DNA from: Rotaria macrura
Lineage: Eukaryota > Rotifera > Eurotatoria > Philodinida > Philodinidae
Length of the DNA: 64,000 nucleotides
NCBI GenBank assembly: GCA_900239685.1
Contig: OENT01000166.1
Location: 112,807 to 176,806, forward strand
Direction of reading: 5' to 3'
Below the pieces are notes generated by a model. That model did no database searches. It was not told where the DNA came from and saw only the letters and a program-made list of their open reading frames with translations. Shown in pieces: positions 51,101 to 63,145 of the stretch. Position numbers and translations under genes: made by a program. Every line of letters starts with the position of its first letter. Position 1 is the stretch's first letter.

Positions 51101-54100
51101 GGATAGTGGCAATAATAGCAGCATATCTATTCAAATTCACAAATGTCACGATCACAATTCTACGATGGAAATCTGCAACAGAATGTCAGTTCAGTTACAT
51201 TGTGACGCACAACACAATCTGACGTGTGGAAAGAGCAGAATCTGGCCGTTAATGAATGACCTATGAATATCTAATCAACTGAATCCGATTCATACTAATA
51301 AATATTTTTGATTCAGATCTTTTTTACATACAATCTGCAGAATAATTAAAAAGAAACCTTCTTCTAAAATTGTTCACTTGATTGAATATGTATGAATCGC
51401 ATTCGGTTTAGTTTTCTTGTTGTTCTACTTACAATCTTTAGCATTGAAGAAGCATCTATAATAAGAGTGCTTTCTCATCAATTTAAATGCATATATATGC
51501 TGATCGATTCAAGTACGCAGCAAACAAAGCACTATCAAGAAATATCTTAGAGGGAGACATGAAGCATAAAAATTTCCGGTTGTATTGTAGAAAACTCAAT
51601 GTTTAGAACACATACAAATCCATCTCGGATATTACCGTTAAATCCTAATTTACACGAGTACACATATTTTAAAAACGAATACGACGATGGTCATAAGGCG
51701 ATGTGTTTCATGAAATAGCAAAAAATTACAATTAAGAAAACATTTTCCAGAGACTAGAATGTATTTTCTATCACCATGTTTGATGTGCACTAAAACTTCT
51801 ACGTGTTAGTATTTCGATAATCAAAAACTTTTATCATTGTGAAGATTTTTAAAGGGTTAGAAAGTTGATATCCATTCCAAGTAGATATTCCGAAACTAGG
51901 TAAGTCTTTATTATGTAAATTTTTCTATGGTTGAGATATTGCTCAAACTGAAGAAGTGTTATGTTACTTCATCCAGAGTTGTTTACAAAACGATGCCAAA
52001 ACGATTACTGGCAACCAAATAATATGAATATTGAACTTTTCTTGGCTACCGAAATACAATTTGTCCTATAGACGTTTTGAAACCATATGCACGAGAATAA
52101 CTTCGATTCTCATCACCATGTGTGAGAAAAATGATGCGAAACAGTACAAATTTTTGTTGAGTTTTAACATCATTTTTGAAACGGCAAAAAAAAGCAAGCA
52201 CGGTACAAAAAAGATTTTATTATCTTACATTCTGAAATGACTCGATTTATTACAGAAACCATGCTCAAATATTCTTTCATGAATACAGCGTGTGTAATAA
52301 ACTGGTATTTTTGGATTATTCCATGATTCCAAAGTTGATGTAATCCAAAGCAAGCGACGCAGTTCAAGAGACTTCGTGGTAACTCACATTCGAACATGTC
52401 TTGAGCTTTCACTTTTATTCGGTTAGCTGTGAGTTTCTTGATTATTTACAGTTACCTTCAATTTATCGAGTGCTTTGCTTTCCTTCATTTTTAGAACAGT
52501 TGAAAGAAGTGAACAGTTTTGTTGTGTAGACTTCCATTGTATTTTTGATTTTCTTATTTTTGGCATTAGGGTATTATCGATAATTTTTATTGTCTATCCT
52601 GGGAAAAGTAGGGATGTAACTAGGGTTGGGTCAGCTGGGACTCAACTCCATCACTTGAGTTTTAAGCACCATCACGTTTACTTCGAAGTTAATGAGCTTT
52701 TAAATAAAAAATAGATGATACTCATGTGAGCATAGTGTATCATTGGACCAAGTGGGGAGGAATAGCTCCTATAACAGCAGAAAGCGTTTATTCTACATAA
52801 AATCATGAATGACAAGGAGGAATAGAAAAAATAAACTCACTTTATGCATATATAGCTTGCATTGTTTTTCCACTCATACTATGACTCAAAGAGAAATTGT
52901 TCTTTTTTCTAGAGAAGCCTTTTCCAGAGAAGAAATGAAGCAGCGCACAAATGTAAACATCTATCATCCAGTTTGCATCATATAAATCATTTCTGCCAAG
53001 TAAAATCTATTCCTCTCAGAACTCCGTGATAGACTAAGGAAACACTACTATTAATTTCTACTTATATTCGAACGTGTTTCACTTGATTGATTCTTCTCTC
53101 GGATACATAATTATTCTTGAATGGATAGAAGCGTTTCGTCTTTTAAATGGAAACGTATTTCAAGATAGTGACTTCTACTAGAAAATATTTCTGCTAGGAC
53201 GTAAACGATTACTCGATCTCTTCGGATGCGGTTTAGTTTTCATCAAATGTACCTCCTAAAAGCTGAACACAATTGTATGCCTGTTTTCAGTATCTTGAAT
53301 CTAGGAGCTGAACTCAATCCTTCGTAAATTTCTGGTTACGCAGCTAGACAAAAGTACAATTGCAACTTTCGTTTTTTCAGACGAATATACCCTTGTCTGG
53401 TGTTCATGAAAGAAAAACGAAACAAGCCTGATTTATCCTGTCCGAGCGTCTATTGTCTATAAGATAATTGCCTAATATCAACAGCGACGAATGCTAGTTA
53501 GCGACATCTCTATTGATCATTTGATTCGTCTGCACGTAGAATCCTGAAAACCCAGAACTATATGTAGTAGGCGCATGCTTTTTTTGCCACCACATGTACA
53601 ATTTCCACCATTTTATTCACTGGTGAGTATCTGCAGCTTTGATGAAAACATAACCGTATTGAGGTTAAGAATTTGTGCCTTTTTTTGAATGTACACACTT
53701 ATGTTTTACTTTAAAAGATGAGTATTTGAATCGATTTATAGAATCCATATCTCTATGCAGAGAAAAACATTTGTCCATGATTGAAGAATATTATCTACCA
53801 TCGATTTTATTGCCTATGTAGAAAAATGTAGATTTAATTTGTCTAAAGATGAATTGTGTCCACATTTTTCAATTCAAATTATTAACAAAGCATTCTTAAC
53901 ATGATTGAAAATCGACTTATAAATGGTGATGACTAACAATAGGTGAAACATTAAAATATCATTTATTTTTATTCGAAACATGCTACCTTTTGGAAAATAG
54001 GTGATTCTGTTTGAAATGTGTTCCTGGAAAGGATTTAACGCACTTGTTAATTTTGTTTGTTGTATCAAGTGCCTTAGGTAACTGTGGTGCTCTTATCAAC

Positions 54101-54757
54101 ACTACTTGATAAAGTAACTTGAAACGAGATATATCCTAACTCCATGAATTCCAATATGCTAAGGAATTCCGAACTCGTTGTCGATAGAAAAATACATACC
54201 CCAGTAATGAGAGACGAGAGACGTAAGTTAAATCTGATAACAGTCTAAAACCTCTAGAATTTCTAAAAACTAGTAGAGCGATTGGAACTTCTGCAACTCC
54301 TTGAACTATCAGAACTTTTGTCACTTCTATAACCACTGAACCTTCTAGAAGTATTGTAACTTCCACGAGTTTCAGGAACTCTAACATATTGAGAAGTTCG
54401 AAGAAGTTCAGTAGCTGTACTTGTTGAGATCGTTATGGGACACTGTCTGAGTTATTCTTTGGTGTGTATGTATTATATATTAGATGTAGGTTCAGAGTTC
54501 ACAGAACTCGACCACTACTGGAATAATAATGGGTAAAAAATCTTTTTGGTATAATTCAATGTTATTTCAAAAGTCATCCATTAAATGTTGCACTACTAAT
54601 CCTAACTTCTATCACTGGCTTTTCTGTAAGTGTTCATATAGTTTCAAAATATTTACATCTTTCAACTAGAATCTTAAGAGGTCTGTAATTTATTAGATAT
54701 TGTATTGTACATATGTACATGTATGTGTCGTTTTTTTTATATTTAAGATATATAAAA
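45134..54757. other. Gene-free 9.6-kb stretch
   Basis: AT-rich throughout, with no coding region that I can support on either strand. Frames of 60-83 codons (48217-48628 minus, 51030-51266 plus, 52031-52240 plus) show no domains. About 53.4-53.6 kb and 54.2-54.5 kb are somewhat less AT-rich; the latter has a degenerate GAACTTCT-type repetition. It could be decayed gene or repeat DNA. Confidence 0.55.
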
Positions 54758-55216
54758 ATGAATTTATCAGACGTATCTAAACAATTACTTGATGCGAAAC
54801 GCCAAAATAAATTAACATTCGCTGACATTGGAGAAAAACTAGGACGTGATGAAGTATGGGTAGCTGCTTTATTCTATGGTCAAGCAAGTTTTCCTGATGA
54901 AAAAGAATGTCAAAAATTACTTGACATTCTTAATGTTAATTTATCATCTGAGCATGTGCATGAATTAACACATCCGCCATTTAAAGGTTCAATTCTACCC
55001 TCGTTACCACCAACAGATCCACTATTATATCGATTTCATGAAATTCTCCTTCAATATGGTGTACCAATGAAAGAAGTCATACATGAAAAATTCGGCGATG
55101 GAATTATGTCAGCTATAGATTTCACAGTGAAAGTTGAAAAAGACGAAACGATCAAAGAAGCACCAAGAGTAAATATCAATATGTCTGGCAAATTCTTACC
55201 ATATAAACGATGGTAA
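54758..55216 (+). CDS. Cyanase (cyanate hydratase)
   Basis: An intronless 152-codon frame starting at [10 protein letters not shown], full length for the family (about 150-160). Cyanase converts cyanate plus bicarbonate to ammonia and carbon dioxide as a cytosolic decamer. Residues 1-75 form the helical DNA-binding-like domain ([22 protein letters not shown]); the C-terminal catalytic domain holds [15 protein letters not shown] and [14 protein letters not shown], with Arg92, Glu95 and Ser118 matching the catalytic Arg-Glu-Ser of the family. It ends GKFLPYKRW. An in-frame upstream ATG at 54713 would add 15 residues ([15 protein letters not shown]) not found in cyanases, so 54758 is preferred. 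The gene stands alone between long gene-free stretches. Cyanases are frequent in bacteria, fungi and plants but scattered in animals, so horizontal origin is likely; the donor is not evident by eye. Confidence 0.96.
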   Translation: MNLSDVSKQLLDAKRQNKLTFADIGEKLGRDEVWVAALFYGQASFPDEKECQKLLDILNVNLSSEHVHELTHPPFKGSILPSLPPTDPLLYRFHEILLQYGVPMKEVIHEKFGDGIMSAIDFTVKVEKDETIKEAPRVNINMSGKFLPYKRW

Positions 55217-58200
55217 TTTGTTGATCGAATATAAAACTTTTCTGAATTCTTTGTGGGTGCATGAATAATTGCTTTTAACTTAAAAATAAAAGATATATTA
55301 GAGAAAAAGCTGATTTCAATGACGTGTACAATATGACAGCTGTAGAAAACGATACGTTGCGTATAGCTCAATTGCAGATATCATTTTGAACGGTCACATT
55401 TGGGTGCGAACTACACTTATCTAAATCCTTCTTCATTTATCTATTCATCTAATAAGACATTTGATCGATCGACTACCCCTATCCTTCTTCAATAATGACG
55501 TGAATGGGTTCTGAAAGTACTATGAATCCTTTTGAAATATGTTGGGCAATAATTTTATTTATCTTGGCATCTTTATAGAAAAGAAAAAATCTCTGTACCA
55601 GTACGTAGTCTAGATTAGTTGTTTTAATACTCGTCAAATGTAAATATCATTTTTAAACGATCTATGTCTTTTGTTGCGTACAATAGATTTGAGTCAATAC
55701 CTGGTGTGTTATCCTAATATGTATACAAGATGAATGAATCGAAATAGAACTAAATTAATGATGAATGTCACGTCTTGAAATCATGTCTTGTTATAAAATG
55801 CGTTTAGTTAGGGTGATAAATATTTACTGAATGAAGATTTTATAATTTTGAACTGATAAAATTTAAACATCTTAACGTTCCGTAGAGGGAAAGGCTAGAT
55901 AATATTAGCTTTTAGTGCTCGAAGGTAGATATGTTTCGAACGTATTCGGACATGATATCATGATTCATGAATACTAAAATGCTTCAAGAAACTATCAACT
56001 TCACAAAGTATACAAAAGAATGTATATGACATATGTTTTTTTAAAATTACTACGATAAAACCTCAATTAGTCATGAACAAAAACAACCATAGTATTCAAA
56101 CATCAACTTCATTCATTTTTTTCTCATGATGTAACGATAAAAAGTTTTAAAACAAAATTTCTTCTATAAACTATCAGAGAAAAAAATGTTCGAGTTCCAC
56201 TTCTTTTCATTGCTGAAAATCATCGATTGATGATTATATTGATCGTCGAGCTCGCAACCTTGAGATAGCTACTTATTTCCTCATTAGTGAATTTTACCAA
56301 TGTAAATTACAGATCTATTACTGTGGTCTACGTTTGGCTTTCGCAGAATAGATTACTGAAACTTCTATCATTGAACTGTTTGTATTTTTTCAACATTACA
56401 TCGATTTTCTATTAAAACTGGTACACAGCTAGTTTGATAGATGCTTATCAATGGTCTTGAATCCTTTACAGGCGTTCAAATGAATCGAGGATTGTACAAT
56501 TTTTCAACTATGGTCTTTCTTCTTTATATTCTATATTCTCTGTTGAATTTTTATTGATGAATCAATCGTGTCTCGTTCAATCATATGTGAATTTTTTTGT
56601 CCTTTGCGGCTAGGCTATGCACTTTTAGTAGGCTAAACCCTTTCAAATGTATGATCTAATTTAGTATGAATATTCGAATTACTTTTCTTTAGATATCTTT
56701 TATTTCGTTTCAGTCAATGTATCATTAGATCGATAAAGAAAATTTCCTCGTATTTTGTCTTCATCTTTCATCTGACATGGCTAATCGACAGAGCTTCAAA
56801 GGTATAACAGAAATCAAAATTAAAATAAATGCAGACACCTGTGCCTGTTTTTTGAACTTCAAATACATTTATTATTTTTCATGTGATAACAAAAACATAC
56901 TAAGCTACACCATAAACTATTTTAAAAAAAGTAGTACGAATATTGAAGGTGAAAGATTCGTAAGTTAATCACATGCTATTGCTGATGGTTGTTTTGTTGC
57001 TAAGGTACGTAAATAGCAAAATATACAATGATAAATTCAATAGTTTTCGATGAATGCAAAAGTATAGGCATATCTATATGCCTTAGAAGTTTACTAGTCA
57101 ACAAAAAACTAAGAAATTCTCGAGATTCTCTTAACTTACTTATGTAAAATATCATAAGAAATGTTTATCTTTTAGTATTTTCAATATGAATAAATTGAAT
57201 AAAAGTAACGTTTCATGCTGATTTTGATTCCTTTTGTTAGTGAAGTTTAACACTTATCCAACTATTTTTATTTATTTTTAATTATGTACGAAATATATCT
57301 TCCAAATCATAAAGATATTCAACAATTGTTTTATAGTACTGATATATGTACATTTTAGTGATATTGATACTCTGGTATGTACGTTAATAGTGACAGGATT
57401 TCTTGGAGAGGTATTATGTTATTTTTCCTTACTGACGAAACAATGTATTCGTATTATTCATGGTTCTACATGAAGCCAGAAGCAGTCGTGTGATCAGTAA
57501 AAATATAATAAAGCACACTTCGGTAGTTTTAATATTATTCTATAATAAATATCTTTGATATTCTCTAAAATAACTAACAGTTATTTCATACATCAAGAAG
57601 TATTTTACAGTAATTTTCGTACAGTTGAAGATATTCTTCTAATTTTTTTTTTGAATGATCTACAATACTTCATAATAATTTTAAATGTTGCGGAAGTGTT
57701 CACAAGCACTATGAAGCGTCTACAAGTTCTTAGTATGCTGTATAGTAGGTTACTAATTCAAAAAACTTGATGACATTATCTTCGTGTTGAAATTTTCTCA
57801 CCAATATCAAATTGGAAAGATAATAATGCTGAATGACACTCTGTTTTCAATATTGTATTTTCTGAAAATTTCGTCTATCGTAAAGACGTGACCTTATAAA
57901 CCTTGCACTGGAAAGTTCAATCAAATATCTTACGAAATACATTAAAGTTACACTTGCATAATCTTAATCTGCTTCAATGTTGTAGGATAGTTTCATAGAA
58001 ATCTATTTGATGCCAAGGTTACCTAGGTGATTTCAATACCAACTTTTCAAATCGGAGAAGTGAAAAATGTCGAGTATTTTACTTGAAGATTCGAATGTAG
58101 CCTTCGCTGATGAAATAAATTAGCATGGATTCGATCAATGTTCTAGATAAAGTAATAAAAATTACTATACTACTTAGTACACTTATGAAAAGTACTCTAA

Positions 58201-59458
58201 AAATATAACATGTATAATCAATGTGACGAAAATGAGTTACTATTTTATGAAATCTTCATTGCATGACGAATAATGAGTAAACAAAATAAAAAGTAAACCT
58301 TTTTAAATAAAGCTTTGTACATTTGAAATATTAGTAAATCATAGTTTTTACTAATATTTCAAATGCTAAAAGAGATAGAAGCACTTTCACGTACTCTTAC
58401 TTTTAGTACGTTTTCTTCATGAAATCAAACGTACTGAGTAGAGAAGATTTCTTAACCGGATATCATTTACATGAGAACATGTCTGAAACTTTTTATTCTA
58501 ATAAAATTCAAGGGATACTAATATCGAATGCCTCTACATTGTTTGATATCATTGAATTTTTAGCGTCCATGAGTACGAAGTTGATGTGTAACGTATGGAT
58601 ATATTTCGGATTCGAAATTTTCTAGACAACGACTAATTTTGTTTTATTGACGTTGCCTCTTTTGATAACAATCGAATAATCAACACAAACTGAAAATATT
58701 TTCAAGCTCATCTTTTGAAAAGACTAAAATACATCTTACACAACCTGGCAAAATTATTCAAAATATTGAAAAGTCTTGTAGATGACATGTTACTTCACCA
58801 AAATAATAGTGGATGTTTGAAGAGTTTGCAATATTGCTTTACATACTACTGCATTCCTGTGGACTTGAACTCGAACAAACAGTAGCCAGAGTGTTTCGAA
58901 TATGAGACGCACAATAACTGATGCATATTATGGTAATGAACTACTTTCTAATGGATTAAGTAGCATTTTTTTGTGCAGATTTTAGATGAGTTGAATAGCG
59001 ACGAAGATTTTCGATTGTGTCAGTAATTGTGAAACTTAACTTTCGAATCTAACGGTAGTCTTAATCACGGGATGATTATGAACCTTAAAATACCAGTCAA
59101 TCATGACAAACATTAACTCGACTCGATTAGGAAAGAAAAGACTCATGAGTACTCGCAGTTCTATCCAGGAGACTGAAAGAAGTAGTATAGAAGCTGTATA
59201 ATTCAGAACAGAAGTTTTAAAATACCTAAAAAAACAATTATTCGAAGCAAATAAGGTCTACACACAGCAAATATAATGCTAGGATTTAAGAAAAGAGCGT
59301 CGAAAAGGACAATTGTATGTAATACAGTATACTGAAAATCGAAGGGATTAGGAATAGCTTATGTTTATCATGCATTGAAGGCAAAATAATATAAGGATTA
59401 TTAACTGTAATTATTAAATTCTCGGGTCGAGTACAGAAGCAAAAGGATATAGTTACAA
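55217..59458. other. Gene-free 4.2-kb stretch
   Basis: AT-rich, with no gene supported on either strand. It contains one strong small hairpin at 58320-58365, listed separately. Confidence 0.55.
58320..58365. repeat. Perfect 19-bp-arm hairpin, 8-base loop
   Basis: Arms 58320-58338 and 58347-58365 are exact reverse complements, with loop TCATAGTT. It is AT-rich except for the closing C-G pair and a few internal G/C. It could be a relic of a small inverted-repeat element or a transcribed hairpin; nothing nearby says which. Confidence 0.85.
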
Positions 59459-61338
59459 ATGAGTACCCTTGATGATCTCGAGTTGAAAAGTAGCAGGGAC
59501 GATAAAGTCAAAATCGACAAGGGAACGAATGATCATATCAATGAAATTGAACCGACGGCTGAAGAACTGACAACGTTGGAACATATATCTGAAAGGATAC
59601 CACTTGCAGCGTGGCTGATTGTCTTCTACGAACTATGTGAACGATTCGCTTTCTATGGTCTTGCTGCTCCTTTCCAAAATTATATTCAGTATCCCATACC
59701 TGGTCCAGGTGACAAACAACCCGGCGTGCTAAATCGTGGACAAAGGACAGCATTTTTGTTAACAACATTCTTTCAATTTTTCGCTCATTTCACACCAATC
59801 CTTGGTGCAATTCTTGCCGATCAATTTTGGGGAAAATACAAGACAATCCTTTTCTCTTGTGGGATCTACATGCTCGGCCTTCTTGTTCTTTTTTTAAGCA
59901 GTATACCACCGTCAATTACACAAGGTGTTGCTTTTCCTGGTCTGATCGTAGGTATGATTATTATAGGACTCGGTACTGGTGGTGTAAAAAGCAATGCGAG
60001 TCCACTAATGGCTGAGCAATATACAAGAACAAAAACCATTGTCAGAGGTAAATACAAGACCATTTGTGTACTGAAAGTTATAATTTATTTTCTTGCCGCA
60101 AAGTTGTCAAAGGTAAAAAGAAAATTATCGATCCGAAAATGTTAGTTTATTGAATCCCATATCTGTTGTTGCATTCATCGTGGTTTGTCCTCTATACTGT
60201 AGAACAACGCAATCCATGTTCAATTGGTTCTATTGGGCTATCAATTTGGGCGCATTATCATCAATTATCACGACTAATGTTGAAAAGTATCACTCGTTCT
60301 GGCTTGCCTATCTTATATCAATGGGCGCATTCGTCGGTTCTATTTGCGTTCTGTTAATCGGTCGTAATCGATACATTTGCAAGCCTCCAACTGGTTCATT
60401 GATTGTTCGAGCATTGCGCGTAACAATCGCAGCTATCAGAATAAGATTCAAACTGGGCAAGCAAAAGAATCGTTATCATACATTGGATTACGCGAAAGAA
60501 ATCCCATCTCCGAAAGAACTTGATTATATACCGACAGAGACAGAACTAAATAACAATCAATTTATTGATGACTTGAAACAAGCCATTAGAGCTTGCCGTG
60601 TCTTTGCTTTCTATCCATTTTACTGGATCTGTTACGGTCAATTAATGAGTAATTTAGTATCACAAGCGGCACAAATGAATGTTGGTAAGGTGTGGATATT
60701 TTTTTTACTATTTACATTGAGTTGCTAGCATCTAATAAATCAGCTAGAGTTACAACTGTTCTCTTTCAGGCCCATTACCCAATGATGTCCTGCAGAATAT
60801 CGCTCCGCTTGTTCTTATCATTTTCATTCCTATTTTCGACAAACTTATTTATCCAACTTTACGACGATTCAACATCAAGTTTTCTTCGATGCCTCGAATC
60901 ACTTGTGGTTTTATTTGCGCATCTCTAACGATGGGTTGGGCAGCACTTGTTCAACATCTAATTTATAGGACTGGCCCAAACTTTGACTTTACTCAACCAT
61001 GTTCAGGATGTCAAAAATTCAACAATGTCTCTGTCGTATGGCAAGTTCCAGCCTATTTTTTTCTTGCCATCTCTGAAATCTTTACATCCATAACTGGTTT
61101 CGAATATGCATTTACTCAAGCTCCCGCATCGATGAAATCCATCGTCATGTCACTGTTTCTCTTCACGATGGCAATTGGTAATGCTCTAAATTTTGCGATT
61201 GTACCATTCGCTGTCAATCCAAAATTGTTATGGATGTATACGTCACTATCAATTGTTGCCTTTGTCTTCGGTATACTATTCTTCATTATCTTCCACAATG
61301 AAGATAAAGAAAACGAACAACAGGCAAGCAAAACGTAG
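59459..61338 (+). CDS. Fungal-type proton-coupled oligopeptide transporter (PTR2/POT family)
   Basis: Exons 59459-60047, 60104-60140, 60203-60684 and 60770-61338 join in frame to 558 residues. This is a 12-helix proton-driven di-/tripeptide importer of the plasma membrane. The head EELTTLEHISERIPLAAWL then ELCERFAFYG (57-66, containing the ExxER proton-coupling motif), PFQNYIQYP, GKYKTILF, GLGTGGVKSNASPLMAEQY and the PTR2 signature region FYWAINLGALSS follow fungal Ptr2 order closely. So do LPNDVLQNI, IFIPIFD and the ending blocks FEYAFTQAPASMKSIVMS. The large extracellular insert between helices 9 and 10 of animal PepT proteins is absent and the length fits fungal proteins. Introns are only 56, 62 and 85 bases, like the host's short introns, so the gene has acquired spliceosomal introns or kept them. 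Horizontal transfer from a fungus is the simplest reading but needs a tree. Confidence 0.93.
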
Positions 61339-61970
61339 ATGACATCGATCGTTATATTAAATTAGATTTTATTTTATCTTTCTAATTAGTAGTAATAAAT
61401 ATTTTTTCTTATTCTCAACCAATTGCTATTCTTATATTCTCATTAAGATATGATATTGTCTATAGTAATGGTCACTACTGATACCAATACTAACAGTCAA
61501 ACAAAATGACGGGAATAGGCTATACATATGTCAAAGGATGTATAGATACGTAGTAATTGAAGTATTTTTGATCAAATATTGATGGAACGTGTATGGATGT
61601 GAGGTGCCGACTTGAGTTGTACGGGAGCGAATTTTCCCGAATATCACAATCCATTTTCTCGTGGGAATCTTGATTGGGAACATGAGAATGGGGATCATAT
61701 TAAAAAGTTCCATTCTCAAAAATCTGCTCGCCATCTTTCTATATTCGCCAAATTAAATTAGATAAAACCAACTAGGTATAGTAGAAGAATAGCCAACATG
61801 TGAAAAACTAATTAATTCGAATGTATATGTATATATACACAGAAAATCCATCTATTTCAATATATTGGCAAGACTCACGAAACTAATTAATATAAAATCA
61901 AAATACTTAATTGAGATAAAAGGAAAAAAGTATGAATGTGTAGAAAACGTACCATATATAGGATAAAAAG

Positions 61971-62408
61971 TTTTCAAAAACGCGTTTAAACGCTTGAACA
62001 TGGACGGAAAATCTGGGAAAGTGGATGTTTTTGGATGGCAATCGAAGTTCTCGATTGTGAGTGAAAAACTCTCATCTCCACATCTTCTTCGGCGTCTAAT
62101 CGTGTTTTCAGTCAAAAATCGCGTTTAAATGAATAAAAAAAAACGAGCAAAAAGTGATCGTTTACTTCATAGCCGTTATAAATGACCGGATCAAAAAAAG
62201 AATTCTTAAGTATTAATAAGACGACCACTATTTCTCTTTTTTATGCATTTGCACGCGTTTCTTGACTGAAAACGTGATTCGACGCACAAAAAGGTGTGGA
62301 AATGAGCGTTTTTCACTCACAATCGGGAACGTCGATTGCCATGCAAAAACGTCTCCTTTCCCAGATTTTCCGACATTGTTCAGGCGCTTAAATGCGTTTT
62401 CAAAAAAA
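61971..62408. mobile_element. Fold-back element: about 160-bp imperfect inverted repeat around a 111-bp spacer
   Basis: Left arm about 61971-62131; right arm about 62243-62408 is its reverse complement at roughly four identical bases in five. Shared blocks include GGAAAATCTGGGAAA, ATGGCAATCGA, CGATTGTGAGTGAAAAAC and GTTTTCAGTCAA. The arms are richer in CG dinucleotides than the surroundings. There is no coding capacity. It fits a non-autonomous fold-back or MITE-type transposon; no clear target duplication was seen. Confidence 0.8.
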
Positions 62409-62568
62409 TTTTGTCTGCTTGGGAAGTAGCTAACCTAGGTTGAACTGCACGAATTAATCCGAGTAGAATTAACGAAAATGAACCTTTTTATGTGTTAAGC
62501 ACACTTGTCTTATTTATCAGAAAAAGAAACAGTTCACAATTTATCTTTCATTCTGTCGTACCTACACT

Positions 62569-62644
62569 GTCTCTATTGGGGGAGGGAAGTTGCCATCACC
62601 TGGTAACGTAACGCGTCGGTAACTTCCCACCCCTAGTCTCTATT
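62569..62644. mobile_element. 58-bp hairpin element with 9-bp flanking direct repeat
   Basis: The sequence GTCTCTATT occurs at 62569-62577 and again at 62636-62644. Between them are 58 bases whose ends, GGGGGAGGGAAGTTGCC and the reverse complement of GGTAACTTCCCACCCC, match except for a couple of positions. A GC-rich insert with terminal inverted repeats and an 8-9-base target duplication fits a very small non-autonomous DNA transposon (hAT-like target size). Confidence 0.65.
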
Positions 62645-63145
62645 CAATAGTGTCATCTTATGAGAGATGCGATGCTGCGAGATAATAGAAAAAATGAAAT
62701 ATTGATAGAAGTTATGTAAGTCTTTGAGGAATGAGAACGAAAATTTTCCTTTTTAATGAACTGGAAGTGAAAACGTTCTTCCCGTAGAGCTCTAGTGTGA
62801 GTACTAGTTTCGATGTAGATATCAATCATCAATATATAAAATAATTAAAGTACTGAGGAGTGATTCGAAAATGTCATTGCACATCGTTTTTGGAAAACTA
62901 GTGCACCATCCATACTATTGTAGTTGATAGTTTAGAATACATTTGACAAATTTATTTTATGTTTTTATCGCCGCACATCTACGTATAGATGTCGCTAGAG
63001 AGAAGTTCGCCTACTATTGATAGGTTTGTTTGTGTCAACTACAGAGAAGGATATGCAAATACCCTTTGATAAGAGAAAATCAATTTATAGACATGATATT
63101 GATATCTGAAGATTTGTTCATGTTCGATGTGACTAATTTTTTCAG

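Larger units (their letters stand above)
61339..63145. other. Spacer between PTR2-type transporter and PPR gene
   Basis: Apart from the fold-back element and the small hairpin insert listed separately, this 1.8 kb holds no supported gene. Frames at 61531-61734 and 61852-62115 (minus strand) overlap the repeats and look spurious. Confidence 0.6.

Noticed and set aside
55051..55371. Minus-strand frame opposite the cyanase 3' end
   Set aside because: Shadow of the cyanase coding strand plus downstream AT-rich DNA.
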